Source of the DNA: an uncultured Lachnospiraceae bacterium | Lineage (GTDB): Bacteria; Bacillota; Clostridia; Lachnospirales; Lachnospiraceae | Direction: 5' to 3' | DNA length: 39,085 nucleotides | Assembly: GCA_905235585.1 (NCBI GenBank) | Contig: CAJOME010000003.1 | Coordinates: 1 to 39,085 of the forward strand | Shown: one piece after another, positions 30,180 through 39,085 of the stretch | Position numbering within the stretch: position 1 is the first letter of the stretch | Layout: every line of letters begins with the position of its first letter | Position numbers and translations under genes: made by a program | The notes under the pieces: generated by a model | The model's input: the letters and a program-made list of their open reading frames with translations, nothing else | Told to the model about the DNA's origin: nothing | Database searches by the model: none

Positions 30180-31175
30180 TTATCTGAGTGCCGCAAGCTC
30201 CTGTGCCTGATATGTATTCGGAGCCATGAGCGAAGCCGTGTTGTAGAGTATATACCCGGTATAACCCAGACTCTGTGCAAATTCGCTCTGCTTAGCAAGG
30301 TTATTTGTGTATTTCGCCCAACCCGGATCTGATGTGGAAGGACTGCCGGATCTGTACAAGGCCATGCCGACATACATCTGGATACCTGCCTTGTTCAGTG
30401 ACTTCCATGCAGAAAGCCGTGTGCTCGACATAGTAGTATTACCTGCAGCACCATAGTAATCGGTCCAGTAGATCTGAGGAGCGATATAGTCCACATATCC
30501 CGGAGTCGAAAGCCATGTGGCTACATCGGCACCTGCCGCAATACAGTTCTGTATGTTGCCCTGAGGTGCTATACCGAATACCTTGCCGTGAGACGCGCAG
30601 GTCTGATGAACCCTTGAAACCATTGAATTGATGTTCGCCGCTCCGATGGGAGGGAAATAATCATCAAAATGAATACCGTCCACCGCATACTTATCAAGTA
30701 TCTCATTAACACCGGCTACTATATTATCATTTGTAGCAAGTGCCGGATTGCCGCAAATGGTACCATTCCTATAGCCGTACGGATTGATCCATGCGTGGAT
30801 CTGCAGACCGGACTCATGAGCTATCTTTACCATATCGTCAAGAGGATCAAAGCCGGGATTAACTCCCAAAAGCATCTGTGAGCTCCACGGATATATGCTT
30901 GAAGGATAGATAGCATCATTGTGGCTTCTTACATGTACGAAGATAGCATTTAAGCCTCTGGATGCGGCCGTCTGACATATGGATCTGAAGGTCGCGTCAT
31001 AATCCGCCTGTCCCTTGCCTCTTAAGAACTGCTGCTGATCTATAAATGAGAGCCACACTCCCCTCATGTTGTTGGCAGCCTGTGCTTTACCGGTGCTCGC
31101 GCCGAAATTGCCGGTAGTGACAAGCAGTACCGCAACCAGCATGAAAACAACCAGTTTCCTTAAAGTCTTTTTCAT
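30180..31175 (-). CDS. Secreted glycosyl-hydrolase-like GHL10 (DUF187) family protein
   Basis: Signal peptide MKKTLRKLVVFMLVAVLLVTTGNF; MRGVWLSFI, GLNAIFVHVRSHNDAIYPSSIYPWSS, GLQIHAWINPYGYR, DGIHFDDYFPP. Confidence 0.85.
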   Translation of the reverse strand: MKKTLRKLVVFMLVAVLLVTTGNFGASTGKAQAANNMRGVWLSFIDQQQFLRGKGQADYDATFRSICQTAASRGLNAIFVHVRSHNDAIYPSSIYPWSSQMLLGVNPGFDPLDDMVKIAHESGLQIHAWINPYGYRNGTICGNPALATNDNIVAGVNEILDKYAVDGIHFDDYFPPIGAANINSMVSRVHQTCASHGKVFGIAPQGNIQNCIAAGADVATWLSTPGYVDYIAPQIYWTDYYGAAGNTTMSSTRLSAWKSLNKAGIQMYVGMALYRSGSPSTSDPGWAKYTNNLAKQSEFAQSLGYTGYILYNTASLMAPNTYQAQELAALR

Positions 31176-31188
31176 TGTTCTCCTCCGT

Positions 31189-32688
31189 TTATATTGCATC
31201 AGTAAATCTTGAGAATGCCTCAAGACCCTCATCGGTCTGCTTGAATACACCGGCATCCTCCAATACACGTGAAAAAACATATCCTATCTCATCACGTATT
31301 ATGTCATCTATATTTTGCCTGTTTATATTATCATAATTTTTTGTAAAGTCAATAACCCACTTTGCATGCTTGGCTATAGACTCCTCTGCACTCACATCTT
31401 TTCCCTCGAGTATATATTCCTTCAAAAGGGCTATCTCATTTTTCAGTCTTGAAGGAAGGATAGCAAGCCCCATTACCTCGATCAGCCCGATATTTTCTTT
31501 TTTAATATGATGCAGATCGCTGTGCGGATGATATAGTCCGAGCGGGCATTCCTCTGTAGTGATGTTATTCCTCAAAGCAAGATCGATCTCATAGAGGTCT
31601 CCCCTTTTTCTTGCGATAGGAGTTATCGTATTGTGCGGCTCTCCGTCCGTTTCGGCATAAACATAAGCCGCCTCATCGGTATATCCTCTCCACTTATCAA
31701 GTATAATGGAAGCGAGCTCGATGATACGTTTACTGTCAGCACATCTCAGTCTTATCACGGAAAGCGGCCATTTAAGTATGCCGGCTTCCACATCTGGGAA
31801 ATCATGTACCGTAAATTTCTTTACATACCCGGCCTTTGCCATCGGGAATTCATAATGTCCGCCCTGAAAGTGGTCATGAGAAAGTATGGAGCCTCCCACA
31901 ATCGGAAGATCCGCATTCGATCCCACCGTATAATGCGGAAACAAACCTATGAAATCAAAAAGCTTCTCGAAGCAGGCCCGGTCTATCTTCATCGGCGTAT
32001 GCTCCTTATTAAAAACTATGCAATGCTCGTTGTAGTATACATACGGTGAATACTGTAAAAAGAAATCCTCTCCCGCAAGTCTTACAGGAATTATCCGGTG
32101 ATTTTCCCTCGCAGGATGATTCATACGCCCTCTGTAGCCTTCATTCTCGGCACACAGCTGACATTTGGGATAAGCCGACTGCGGTGCATTCTTCGCGGCA
32201 GCTATAGCCTTGGGATCCTTCTCGGGCTTTGAAAGATTGATCGTGATATCAAGCTCACCGTAAGGAGTCCGGGTCTTCCATTTCAAGTCTTTTTTTATCC
32301 TGTACCGTCTGATATAGTCCGTATCGCACGAAAACTTATAGTACCAGTCGGTAGCATCCTCCGGTGAAGCTTCATAAAGCTTTTCAAATCTTCTCCTTAC
32401 ATAGGAGGGTCTCGGGGTGATACAGTTCATGAGCTTTGTATCAAACAGATCCTTTGATACCTGATCATCATTTATCACTCCTCTTGATACCGCATCAGCT
32501 ATAAGGGCTGACAGGATATCCTCCAGCTCATCTCCTATATCATCGTAATCCTTATGCTCCTGCTGCCCCTCTGCTTCCTCATATGCATCGAGATCCATCA
32601 CGTCGAGGATCAGATTCGTGGAATAAATCCTTTCCGCCTCATCTATGAGCCCTGTCCTGATCCCGTAATCTACCAGTCTTTTGATCAT
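31189..32688 (-). CDS. galT: UDP-glucose--hexose-1-phosphate uridylyltransferase (class II GalT)
   Basis: 499 aa; YPKCQLCAENEGYRGRMNHPARENHRIIP, VGGSILSHDHFQGG, DLALRNNITTEECPLGLYHPH. Confidence 0.93.
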   Translation of the reverse strand: MIKRLVDYGIRTGLIDEAERIYSTNLILDVMDLDAYEEAEGQQEHKDYDDIGDELEDILSALIADAVSRGVINDDQVSKDLFDTKLMNCITPRPSYVRRRFEKLYEASPEDATDWYYKFSCDTDYIRRYRIKKDLKWKTRTPYGELDITINLSKPEKDPKAIAAAKNAPQSAYPKCQLCAENEGYRGRMNHPARENHRIIPVRLAGEDFFLQYSPYVYYNEHCIVFNKEHTPMKIDRACFEKLFDFIGLFPHYTVGSNADLPIVGGSILSHDHFQGGHYEFPMAKAGYVKKFTVHDFPDVEAGILKWPLSVIRLRCADSKRIIELASIILDKWRGYTDEAAYVYAETDGEPHNTITPIARKRGDLYEIDLALRNNITTEECPLGLYHPHSDLHHIKKENIGLIEVMGLAILPSRLKNEIALLKEYILEGKDVSAEESIAKHAKWVIDFTKNYDNINRQNIDDIIRDEIGYVFSRVLEDAGVFKQTDEGLEAFSRFTDAI

Positions 32689-34817
32689 TTCTTCTCCTCC
32701 GCCACAAATATCCTTTCGTTTACAATGCTTTCGCGTTCGGCCGCCATGCTTTTTGCTTCCCTCATAAATGTATCCTGTGCTCCGCAGGGTTCATTTCTTC
32801 CGGGTGTCAGTCTCATATAGCTTCCGTCCTGCTTCATTACCCTCGCCTTTGTATTATCGTCCAGCTGCACTTTGAGAATATGCTTGAGATCCGCCACCAG
32901 CTCCGGTGTCTCTATAGGAAACAGTATCTCTACTCTTCTTTCCAGATTTCTGGGCATCCAGTCTGCGGAGGAGCAGTATATCTCTTCCTTGCCTTCATTT
33001 AAGAACCAGAAGATCCTCGCATGCTCGAGAAAAGTGCCTACGATCGATCTGACTGTGATATTTTCCGACACACCGGGTATACCGGCTCTTAGTGAGCATA
33101 TGCCTCTTACGATAAGCTCGATCTTCACACCGGCACAGGAAGCTCTGTAAAGTGCCTCGATGATATCCATATCGCACAGAGAGTTCACCTTTGCTATAAT
33201 ATGTGCCTCTCTTCCGTTGGAGGCATTTTCGGTCTCTCTGTTTATAAGATACAGAAATCTGTCCTTAAGCCATAAAGGCGCTATCGACAGCTTGTTCCAG
33301 ATAGCCGGCTCCGAATATCCCGACAGCATGTTAAACACCGCCGTCGCATCCTCGCCATATGGTTCGGCACAGGTAAGAAAGCCTATGTCCGTATACAGCT
33401 TTGCAGTCGAATCATTATAGTTGCCTGTTCCGAGATGCACATATCTGCGCAGACCGTCCTCCTCACGGCGCACCACCAGGGTGATCTTCGAGTGGGTCTT
33501 GAGTCCCTTCAGTCCGTATATTACATGGCATCCGGCCTTCTCGAGCATCTTGGCCCATATGATATTGTTTTCCTCGTCAAATCTCGCCTTCAGCTCTACC
33601 AGCACAGTGACCTGTTTGCCATTCTCGGCGGCAGTAGCCAGAGCCTTGATGATCGGAGAATTACCCGATACCCGGTACAGGGTCTGCTTTATGGCAAGTG
33701 TGTCCGGATCCTGAGCCGCCTCCTGTATGAACCTGACTACCGGCGTGAAGGATTCATAGGGATGCCACAGCAATATGTCGTGATCCCTTATCTTATCAAA
33801 AATACTCGTATCCGTCTGTATATATTTGGGAAATACAGGCTCGTATTTCTTATACTTCAGATGATCGAAGCCCTGTACGGAATACATCTTCATCAGAAAT
33901 GTCAGATCAAGAGGACCGTGTATGAAATATACATCACTTTCATCCAATTCGAGCTCTTCCTGCAGGATCGTAAGCAGCCTTTTGTCCATGCCGGATTCAC
34001 ATTCAAGCCTTATCGCATCCCCTCTCTGTCTTTGCTTTAACTGTTTTTCGATCTCGGTAAGCAGATCGTCCGCATCATCTTCATCTATGGTAAAATCAGC
34101 ATTTCTCATGACCCGGAAAGGATGTGCGCAGATAACATTGTAAGACAGGAACAGTCCGCCGATATTTCTCTCTATTATCTCTTCAAGAAGGATCACCGAC
34201 CTTGTGCCGTTCTCTTCCTGAGGCAGCTCTACTATACGTGAAAGTACAGAGGGCACCTGCACCATCGCGAATTCTATATCGTTTTCTTCGGTACGCACAA
34301 GGGCGCCTATATTAAGCGTCTTATTTCGCACCAGCGGAAAAGGTCTGGAAGAGTCCACCGCCATCGGTGTCAGAACCGGATATACATTTTCTCTGAAATA
34401 GTCATCCACATATTCCCTCTCGGCATCGTTCAGATCCTCATGATGCTTCACGACTCTAAAGCCTGCATCATGCAGTCTCGGCAGCAGCATCCTCGTTAAG
34501 GTGGAGTACTGCTCCGACACAAAATCGTGAGTGATCCGTGACAGTCTGTCGAGCTGCATAGCCGGTGTAAGACCGGATATATCTGCCTTGTTATATCCCG
34601 CGCTCTGCATATCTTTAAGCGAAGCTATCCTTATCATGAAGAACTCATCCAGATTGGATGCCGTAATGGAAAGAAACTTCAGGCGTTCAAATAAAGGCAG
34701 CTCCGGATCCCGCGCCTCTTCAAGTATCCTCTCGTCAAACTGCATCCAGGAAAGCTCCCTGTTCATATAGTATTCCGGATTTTTCAGATCTATGATGCTC
34801 TTTTTTTTCTTTTTCAT
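32685..34817 (-). CDS. ppk1: Polyphosphate kinase 1
   Basis: 710 aa; NRELSWMQFDERILEEA, AIKQTLYRVSGNSPIIKALATAAENGKQVTVLVELKARFDEENNI, GLKTHSKITLVVRREEDGLRRYVHLGTGNYN. Confidence 0.97.
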   Translation of the reverse strand: MKKKKKSIIDLKNPEYYMNRELSWMQFDERILEEARDPELPLFERLKFLSITASNLDEFFMIRIASLKDMQSAGYNKADISGLTPAMQLDRLSRITHDFVSEQYSTLTRMLLPRLHDAGFRVVKHHEDLNDAEREYVDDYFRENVYPVLTPMAVDSSRPFPLVRNKTLNIGALVRTEENDIEFAMVQVPSVLSRIVELPQEENGTRSVILLEEIIERNIGGLFLSYNVICAHPFRVMRNADFTIDEDDADDLLTEIEKQLKQRQRGDAIRLECESGMDKRLLTILQEELELDESDVYFIHGPLDLTFLMKMYSVQGFDHLKYKKYEPVFPKYIQTDTSIFDKIRDHDILLWHPYESFTPVVRFIQEAAQDPDTLAIKQTLYRVSGNSPIIKALATAAENGKQVTVLVELKARFDEENNIIWAKMLEKAGCHVIYGLKGLKTHSKITLVVRREEDGLRRYVHLGTGNYNDSTAKLYTDIGFLTCAEPYGEDATAVFNMLSGYSEPAIWNKLSIAPLWLKDRFLYLINRETENASNGREAHIIAKVNSLCDMDIIEALYRASCAGVKIELIVRGICSLRAGIPGVSENITVRSIVGTFLEHARIFWFLNEGKEEIYCSSADWMPRNLERRVEILFPIETPELVADLKHILKVQLDDNTKARVMKQDGSYMRLTPGRNEPCGAQDTFMREAKSMAAERESIVNERIFVAEEKK

Positions 34818-36349
34818 TTTGCACCTGCCTTTATGACCTTCAGTACCGGCGTGATCCCGAAAGCTTCTTCAAATGTATCTGTCCTCTCTCTGAAAAGCCC
34901 CTTTTCAAGGAGCATCTTGTCCTTTGAACTCACCTTTATCACAAGCTCCTTATCCTTGAGCTGCACAGAAATGTTGTCTATACTCTTGCGCGTATTTCTC
35001 GCCAGTCCGGTAGCTACTCTGAGTATGGCTGTCAGCTTGGTGGTCATTATCTGATCATTTGCATCAAGCTTAAGCTGATCAAAGGTTTCATAGCTTATAT
35101 TGTTCGGATATGAATTACGGACTATAGTAGCCACCATCTTTCTTTCCTTATGTGATATGCCTATGATCTCGGAATCCATGATCATGGAGTAGGACATCTC
35201 AGCGGGCACACTTAAAGAGACGTACTTTCCGACATTTCTTAATATCGCAGATATGTGAAGCAAAAGCCGCTCTCTTGCACTCATACCGTGAAGCTTCTTT
35301 GTAGCGTCAAATACAGCCAGCGCGATATAAGAAAGCTTGGATGATACAGACTCGAAGGCACCGTATCTGGCTGCGATATTGCCTGCAGAGCTTATGATAT
35401 CATCGTTGAAGTTGTGTGCAGAGTGTACATATCCGTTATTGTCAGCATAATCATATGCTATCCCGTCTGACAGAGACACTCCGGGGAGATACAGATCCTT
35501 TGCTCCGGTGATATCTATCAATCTTTCTACAATAACGATGGATGGAAGAAGTAAAGAAGCGTTATCCTCCGGTATGCCGAGCTTTTCAGCGATCTGGTAC
35601 GGAGCCAGGACAAGAGCCGCTCTCATTATGTCCCGATATTCCCTGACTGTTATATGCCCGTCGCTTCTTCCTCCCACGTGAGCCATTATGACCGGCATAT
35701 AATCATCTATTATGATTATATTTTCGATATTAATATCACCGATATAGAGTGTTTTAAAATAGTCAAGCTCATTGCTTACCATTTCACCGATGATAGTCTC
35801 ATATTCGGAATATACCGGCTCTATATCCTTAAGCTTTGCCCTGATGCGAAGTGTGCCAAGGTGCAGATTTACCGTAGTGGCAAGCCTTCCTGCTTCAAAA
35901 AGGGTGATCTGTGTAGAGCCCCCGCCTATATCCACGAAAGCAGTACCATGCTCGATATGACTTTCAAATCCGCCTGTTAGAGCCGCGCCTTTATACTCCA
36001 GAAACCTTTGTTCGGAGTTGCTTAAAACCGATACTCTTATACCTGTCCTGCGCTCTATCTGATCCAGTACCACGTTAGTATTTACAGTTTCTCTTATGGC
36101 GGATGTGCCGTAGGCAAGATATTCCCTGATCCTGTAGCCGTCCATTATCTTACGGAAGCCCTTCAGGATTTCACATAGCTCATCCATCTTACTGCCGCTG
36201 ATCATACCGGTATGGAAAGTATCGTTTCCTATGTCTATACGATGGCGGACACAATCAATCTCCTTTATGCCGGTCTTGCCGCCCATCTCAAATACCTTCA
36301 TGGAGAGCTCATACGAGCCTACATCAATTGCGGAAAAAAGTTTTTTCAT
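34814..36349 (-). CDS. ppx: Exopolyphosphatase / Ppx-GppA family with C-terminal HD-like region
   Basis: 511 aa; AIDVGSYELSMKVFEM, YGTSAIRE, AFVDIGGGSTQITLFE. Confidence 0.92.
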   Translation of the reverse strand: MKKLFSAIDVGSYELSMKVFEMGGKTGIKEIDCVRHRIDIGNDTFHTGMISGSKMDELCEILKGFRKIMDGYRIREYLAYGTSAIRETVNTNVVLDQIERRTGIRVSVLSNSEQRFLEYKGAALTGGFESHIEHGTAFVDIGGGSTQITLFEAGRLATTVNLHLGTLRIRAKLKDIEPVYSEYETIIGEMVSNELDYFKTLYIGDINIENIIIIDDYMPVIMAHVGGRSDGHITVREYRDIMRAALVLAPYQIAEKLGIPEDNASLLLPSIVIVERLIDITGAKDLYLPGVSLSDGIAYDYADNNGYVHSAHNFNDDIISSAGNIAARYGAFESVSSKLSYIALAVFDATKKLHGMSARERLLLHISAILRNVGKYVSLSVPAEMSYSMIMDSEIIGISHKERKMVATIVRNSYPNNISYETFDQLKLDANDQIMTTKLTAILRVATGLARNTRKSIDNISVQLKDKELVIKVSSKDKMLLEKGLFRERTDTFEEAFGITPVLKVIKAGAK

Positions 36350-36381
36350 GTCTGATACCTGACCCCTGTATCCCCGATGCT

Positions 36382-37674
36382 TTACTCTGTTGACATTACA
36401 TGATCGATAAACTGTCTGGCGGTACGTCCGGACAGACCGCCATGCTCAATCTCCCACCTGTTTGCTTTAAGCAAAAGCTCCTCATCATCCATGTCCACGG
36501 CGTATCTCTCTGCAAGAGTCTTCACGATATTCTTAAATTCCTTCGGTGTAGGCTTACCATAGTATATGGTCATACCGAAACGATGATACAGCGACAGCTT
36601 CTCTTCTACTGTATCGCTCTCATGGATATCGTCGTTTTCTCCACGATCCAGCTTATCCTTAAAGCCCTCATGTATGAGGTGCCTGCGATTTGAGGTAGCA
36701 TAGATCAGCACATTGTCCGGCTTCTTTTCAAGTCCGCCTTCTATTATGGCTTTCAGATATTTATATTCAGTCTCCTGATCCTCAAAAGACAGATCATCCA
36801 TATAAATGATAAAACGGTAATTTCGTTCCTTAAGAATGGCCATAATATCATTAAGGAAACGAAACTGATGCTTATAAAGCTCGATCAGCCTGAGTCCTCT
36901 TTCGTAATACCGGTTCATGATACCCTTTATGGAGGAAGACTTGCCTGTGCCGGAATCCCCGTACAGCAGACAGTTGTTGGCCGGAAGACCGCTCAGAAAA
37001 GCCTCTGTATTAGCCATCAGCTTCTCCTTTTGAGCCTGATACCCAACCAGATCCTCGAGCCCTATATGTGCCACCCTCTTTATCGGAACGATATCGAAGC
37101 TGTTATCCTGCAATCTTTCATGTATCTTAAAGGCCTTGTGGAGACCGAAAAGACCCACTCCGAAGTCTCCGTAAAATCTTTCAAGCAGCACCTTCATTTC
37201 CTCGGGATTTGCCGAAAGTGACAGACTGTCCGAGAGCTCACATATCCTGTCGCGGATACGCTTGTTAAACATTTTTCCCTCGTCAGGCATCTCGAAATCA
37301 GTCAGCATACCAAAACAGTCGGTATCATACTTTCGGTCTATATCCTCTATATCATAAAAGAACATCTGATAAAATACGCCCATATCATGCAAGGCGATAT
37401 CATTTATCGAGCCCTCGGCATGTCCTCTTATCTCGCAGGCCTTGGAAAACACATTTTCGTTGTTGGCAAGCAGGTATGTCAGGAAGATATGCCACAGATT
37501 GCCTCTGAACCCTCTTTCCACTGAAAGAGAGACCAGTCTTCCCGAAGCAGAGTAGGCAAGCGAAGCATTGCCGTCTCCCTCAAAAAGAGTGATCATGTCA
37601 TGCAGCACATCTTCAGCCTTAAAATCCCTGTAAAGTATCAGTTCATCCGTTATCATGGTCTTAATAATTTCCAA
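36382..37674 (-). CDS. DUF815 family P-loop ATPase
   Basis: 430 aa; NCLLYGDSGTGKSSSIKGIMNRY (Walker A), RFIIYMDDLSFE (Walker B), YATSNRRHLI sensor motif. Confidence 0.88.
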   Translation of the reverse strand: MEIIKTMITDELILYRDFKAEDVLHDMITLFEGDGNASLAYSASGRLVSLSVERGFRGNLWHIFLTYLLANNENVFSKACEIRGHAEGSINDIALHDMGVFYQMFFYDIEDIDRKYDTDCFGMLTDFEMPDEGKMFNKRIRDRICELSDSLSLSANPEEMKVLLERFYGDFGVGLFGLHKAFKIHERLQDNSFDIVPIKRVAHIGLEDLVGYQAQKEKLMANTEAFLSGLPANNCLLYGDSGTGKSSSIKGIMNRYYERGLRLIELYKHQFRFLNDIMAILKERNYRFIIYMDDLSFEDQETEYKYLKAIIEGGLEKKPDNVLIYATSNRRHLIHEGFKDKLDRGENDDIHESDTVEEKLSLYHRFGMTIYYGKPTPKEFKNIVKTLAERYAVDMDDEELLLKANRWEIEHGGLSGRTARQFIDHVMSTE

Positions 37675-38788
37675 GTATCTTCATATTAACGGTTTCTTCT
37701 CTTAGTCCGTGGAGCGCGTTACGCACCGAGCTCTCGGCAAGATTGCCTTCAAAATCAACAAAAAATCTGTATTCTCCCGGATGCTCCGATATAGGTCTGC
37801 TCTCAATATGTGACATATTCACGTCATTGTAATAAAACAGGCTCAGGACATGATAAAGAGAACCAGTCGTATCAGGTATCTCAAAGCATATTGATACAGT
37901 TTTGGCATTCTTAAGGAATATCTTCTGGTTTGTAACTATTATAAATTTTGTTGAATTCCTGGATGAATAGTTTATTCCTCTCTCAAGTATATCCAGTCCG
38001 TTAAGCTCCGCACAACGCTCCGAGCATATCGCTGCTTTTGAACGCTCTGCCTCACCTGCCACCATGACTGCGGCCACAGCCGTATTTTTGCAGCTGTGGA
38101 CATGCATATTACGATGCTTATCAAGGTAATCCCGGCACTGCATTATAGCCTGCTCATGAGAGTATACATCCCTAATCTCTTCAACCTTTGCTCCGGGTAC
38201 AGCAGCAAGACAGTGTCTGATGCTGATCACCTGGGTGCCCACAATATAATTTTCAAATCTGGTAAGCAGATCATAGTTTTCACTGACTATACCTGCAGAG
38301 GAATTCTCTATGGGGAGCACTGCAAAATCAGCAAGTCCCTCATCTATGAGACTCATCGCATCCTTAAACGTAGCCACATGCAGCCTGTTGCAGTCCTTGC
38401 CGAAATACTCTGTCGCTGCTTCCTCCGAATAAGCTCCCTCCAGTCCCTGATAAACGATCCTCGCCCCATCGGTATCGAGCTTTTCCTTCATCATAAACGA
38501 AAGGCGTCCCTTTACACCCCTTTCCTCCATGATATCATACTGTCTCTTACGGGAAATGGACATGATATGATTGTAGAGTTCTTCTATACCCTTTGAATTG
38601 AACTCTGTATGAGTAAGAGCCTTTACTGCATCAAGCTTTGATCTTTCCCTGTTTATATCCAGAACATTCAGACCGTTTTGTATCTTATAATCGGCCACCT
38701 GTTCGGAAACAGCCATTCTTTCTTCGTAAAGCCTTACTATCTCACTGTCGATCTTATCGAGCTTTTCTCTGGATTCATTCAAATTCAT
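37661..38788 (-). CDS. pheA: Bifunctional chorismate mutase / prephenate dehydratase
   Basis: MNLNESREKLDKIDSEIVRLYEERMAVSEQVADYK (CM II); YQGLEGAYSEEAATEYFG, LPIENSSAGIVSENYDLL, ESRPISEHPGEYRFFVDFEG (PDT + ACT). Track start 38857 is upstream of the homologous start. Confidence 0.93.
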   Translation of the reverse strand: MNLNESREKLDKIDSEIVRLYEERMAVSEQVADYKIQNGLNVLDINRERSKLDAVKALTHTEFNSKGIEELYNHIMSISRKRQYDIMEERGVKGRLSFMMKEKLDTDGARIVYQGLEGAYSEEAATEYFGKDCNRLHVATFKDAMSLIDEGLADFAVLPIENSSAGIVSENYDLLTRFENYIVGTQVISIRHCLAAVPGAKVEEIRDVYSHEQAIMQCRDYLDKHRNMHVHSCKNTAVAAVMVAGEAERSKAAICSERCAELNGLDILERGINYSSRNSTKFIIVTNQKIFLKNAKTVSICFEIPDTTGSLYHVLSLFYYNDVNMSHIESRPISEHPGEYRFFVDFEGNLAESSVRNALHGLREETVNMKILGNY

Positions 38789-38795
38789 AGAGGGT

Positions 38796-38801
38796 ATTAT
38801 A
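38796..38801 (-). promoter_or_regulatory. -10 element of pheA promoter, extended -10 TGGTATAAT
   Basis: TATAAT with TGn upstream; only 7 nt from the pheA ATG. Confidence 0.55.
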
Positions 38802-38908
38802 CCATAAACACTGATAGGCATACCACTTTTATGTTTTTTACACGGTTGGGCAGCCAAAGGTACTCACTCATTTTTGCTAAAGCGCAGATTGTGCCCACTA
38901 TCACGAAA

Positions 38909-38939
38909 AGGAGACCGGACGAAAACTGTCCGGTCTCCT
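38909..38939 (-). terminator. Intrinsic terminator of the gene entering from the right edge
   Basis: 12-bp stem aggagaccggac / gtccggtctcct, 7-nt loop; minus strand followed by TTTT. Confidence 0.85.
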
Positions 38940-38980
38940 GTGCTGTAGATATTAAGCTGTAAATTCAGAACAATGCCATA

Positions 38981-39085
38981 TCAGAACAATGCAAGATAAG
39001 CATCGATCTGCTTCCTAAGCTCTGCTCTCTGAGCCTTGATCTGAGCTTCCTTCTCGAGCTGTTCCTTCTGGAAAGCAATTACAGG
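38981..39085 (-). CDS. C-terminal end of an unidentified protein with coiled-coil-like tail (partial)
   Basis: Reverse complement reads PVIAFQKEQLEKEAQIKAQRAELRKQIDAYLALF*; followed by the terminator at 38909-38939. Confidence 0.6.
   Translation of the reverse strand, partial: PVIAFQKEQLEKEAQIKAQRAELRKQIDAYLALF

Overview
A gene-dense bacterial chromosomal segment. Gene order and protein style suggest a Clostridia/Lachnospiraceae-like Firmicute (inference only). Nearly every gene is on the minus strand; the one clear plus-strand gene is a membrane glycosyltransferase-like ORF at about 4.5-6.1 kb. Most content is core metabolism: topoisomerase IV (parE/parC), enolase, topoisomerase III, asd, argH, a serC-serA-DUF1015 cluster, leuB-ilvD-ilvB, yajC, tgt, a VanY-type peptidase, cdd, galT, a polyphosphate operon (DUF815-ppx-ppk1) and pheA. 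There is one tRNA-Thr(CGT). I saw no CRISPR array, transposase or phage module. The most interesting items are: (1) a glycogen-branching-enzyme homologue whose catalytic motifs all appear to be replaced (pseudoenzyme); (2) a ~190-bp imperfect palindrome between serC and serA; (3) a potentially pseudoknotted structured RNA between asd and an EAL-domain gene; (4) a ~46-bp diverged repeat in the leaders of two unrelated genes; (5) a DUF1015 protein in a serine operon with no visible serB. All calls come from reading the sequence and the supplied translations; no database search was run.
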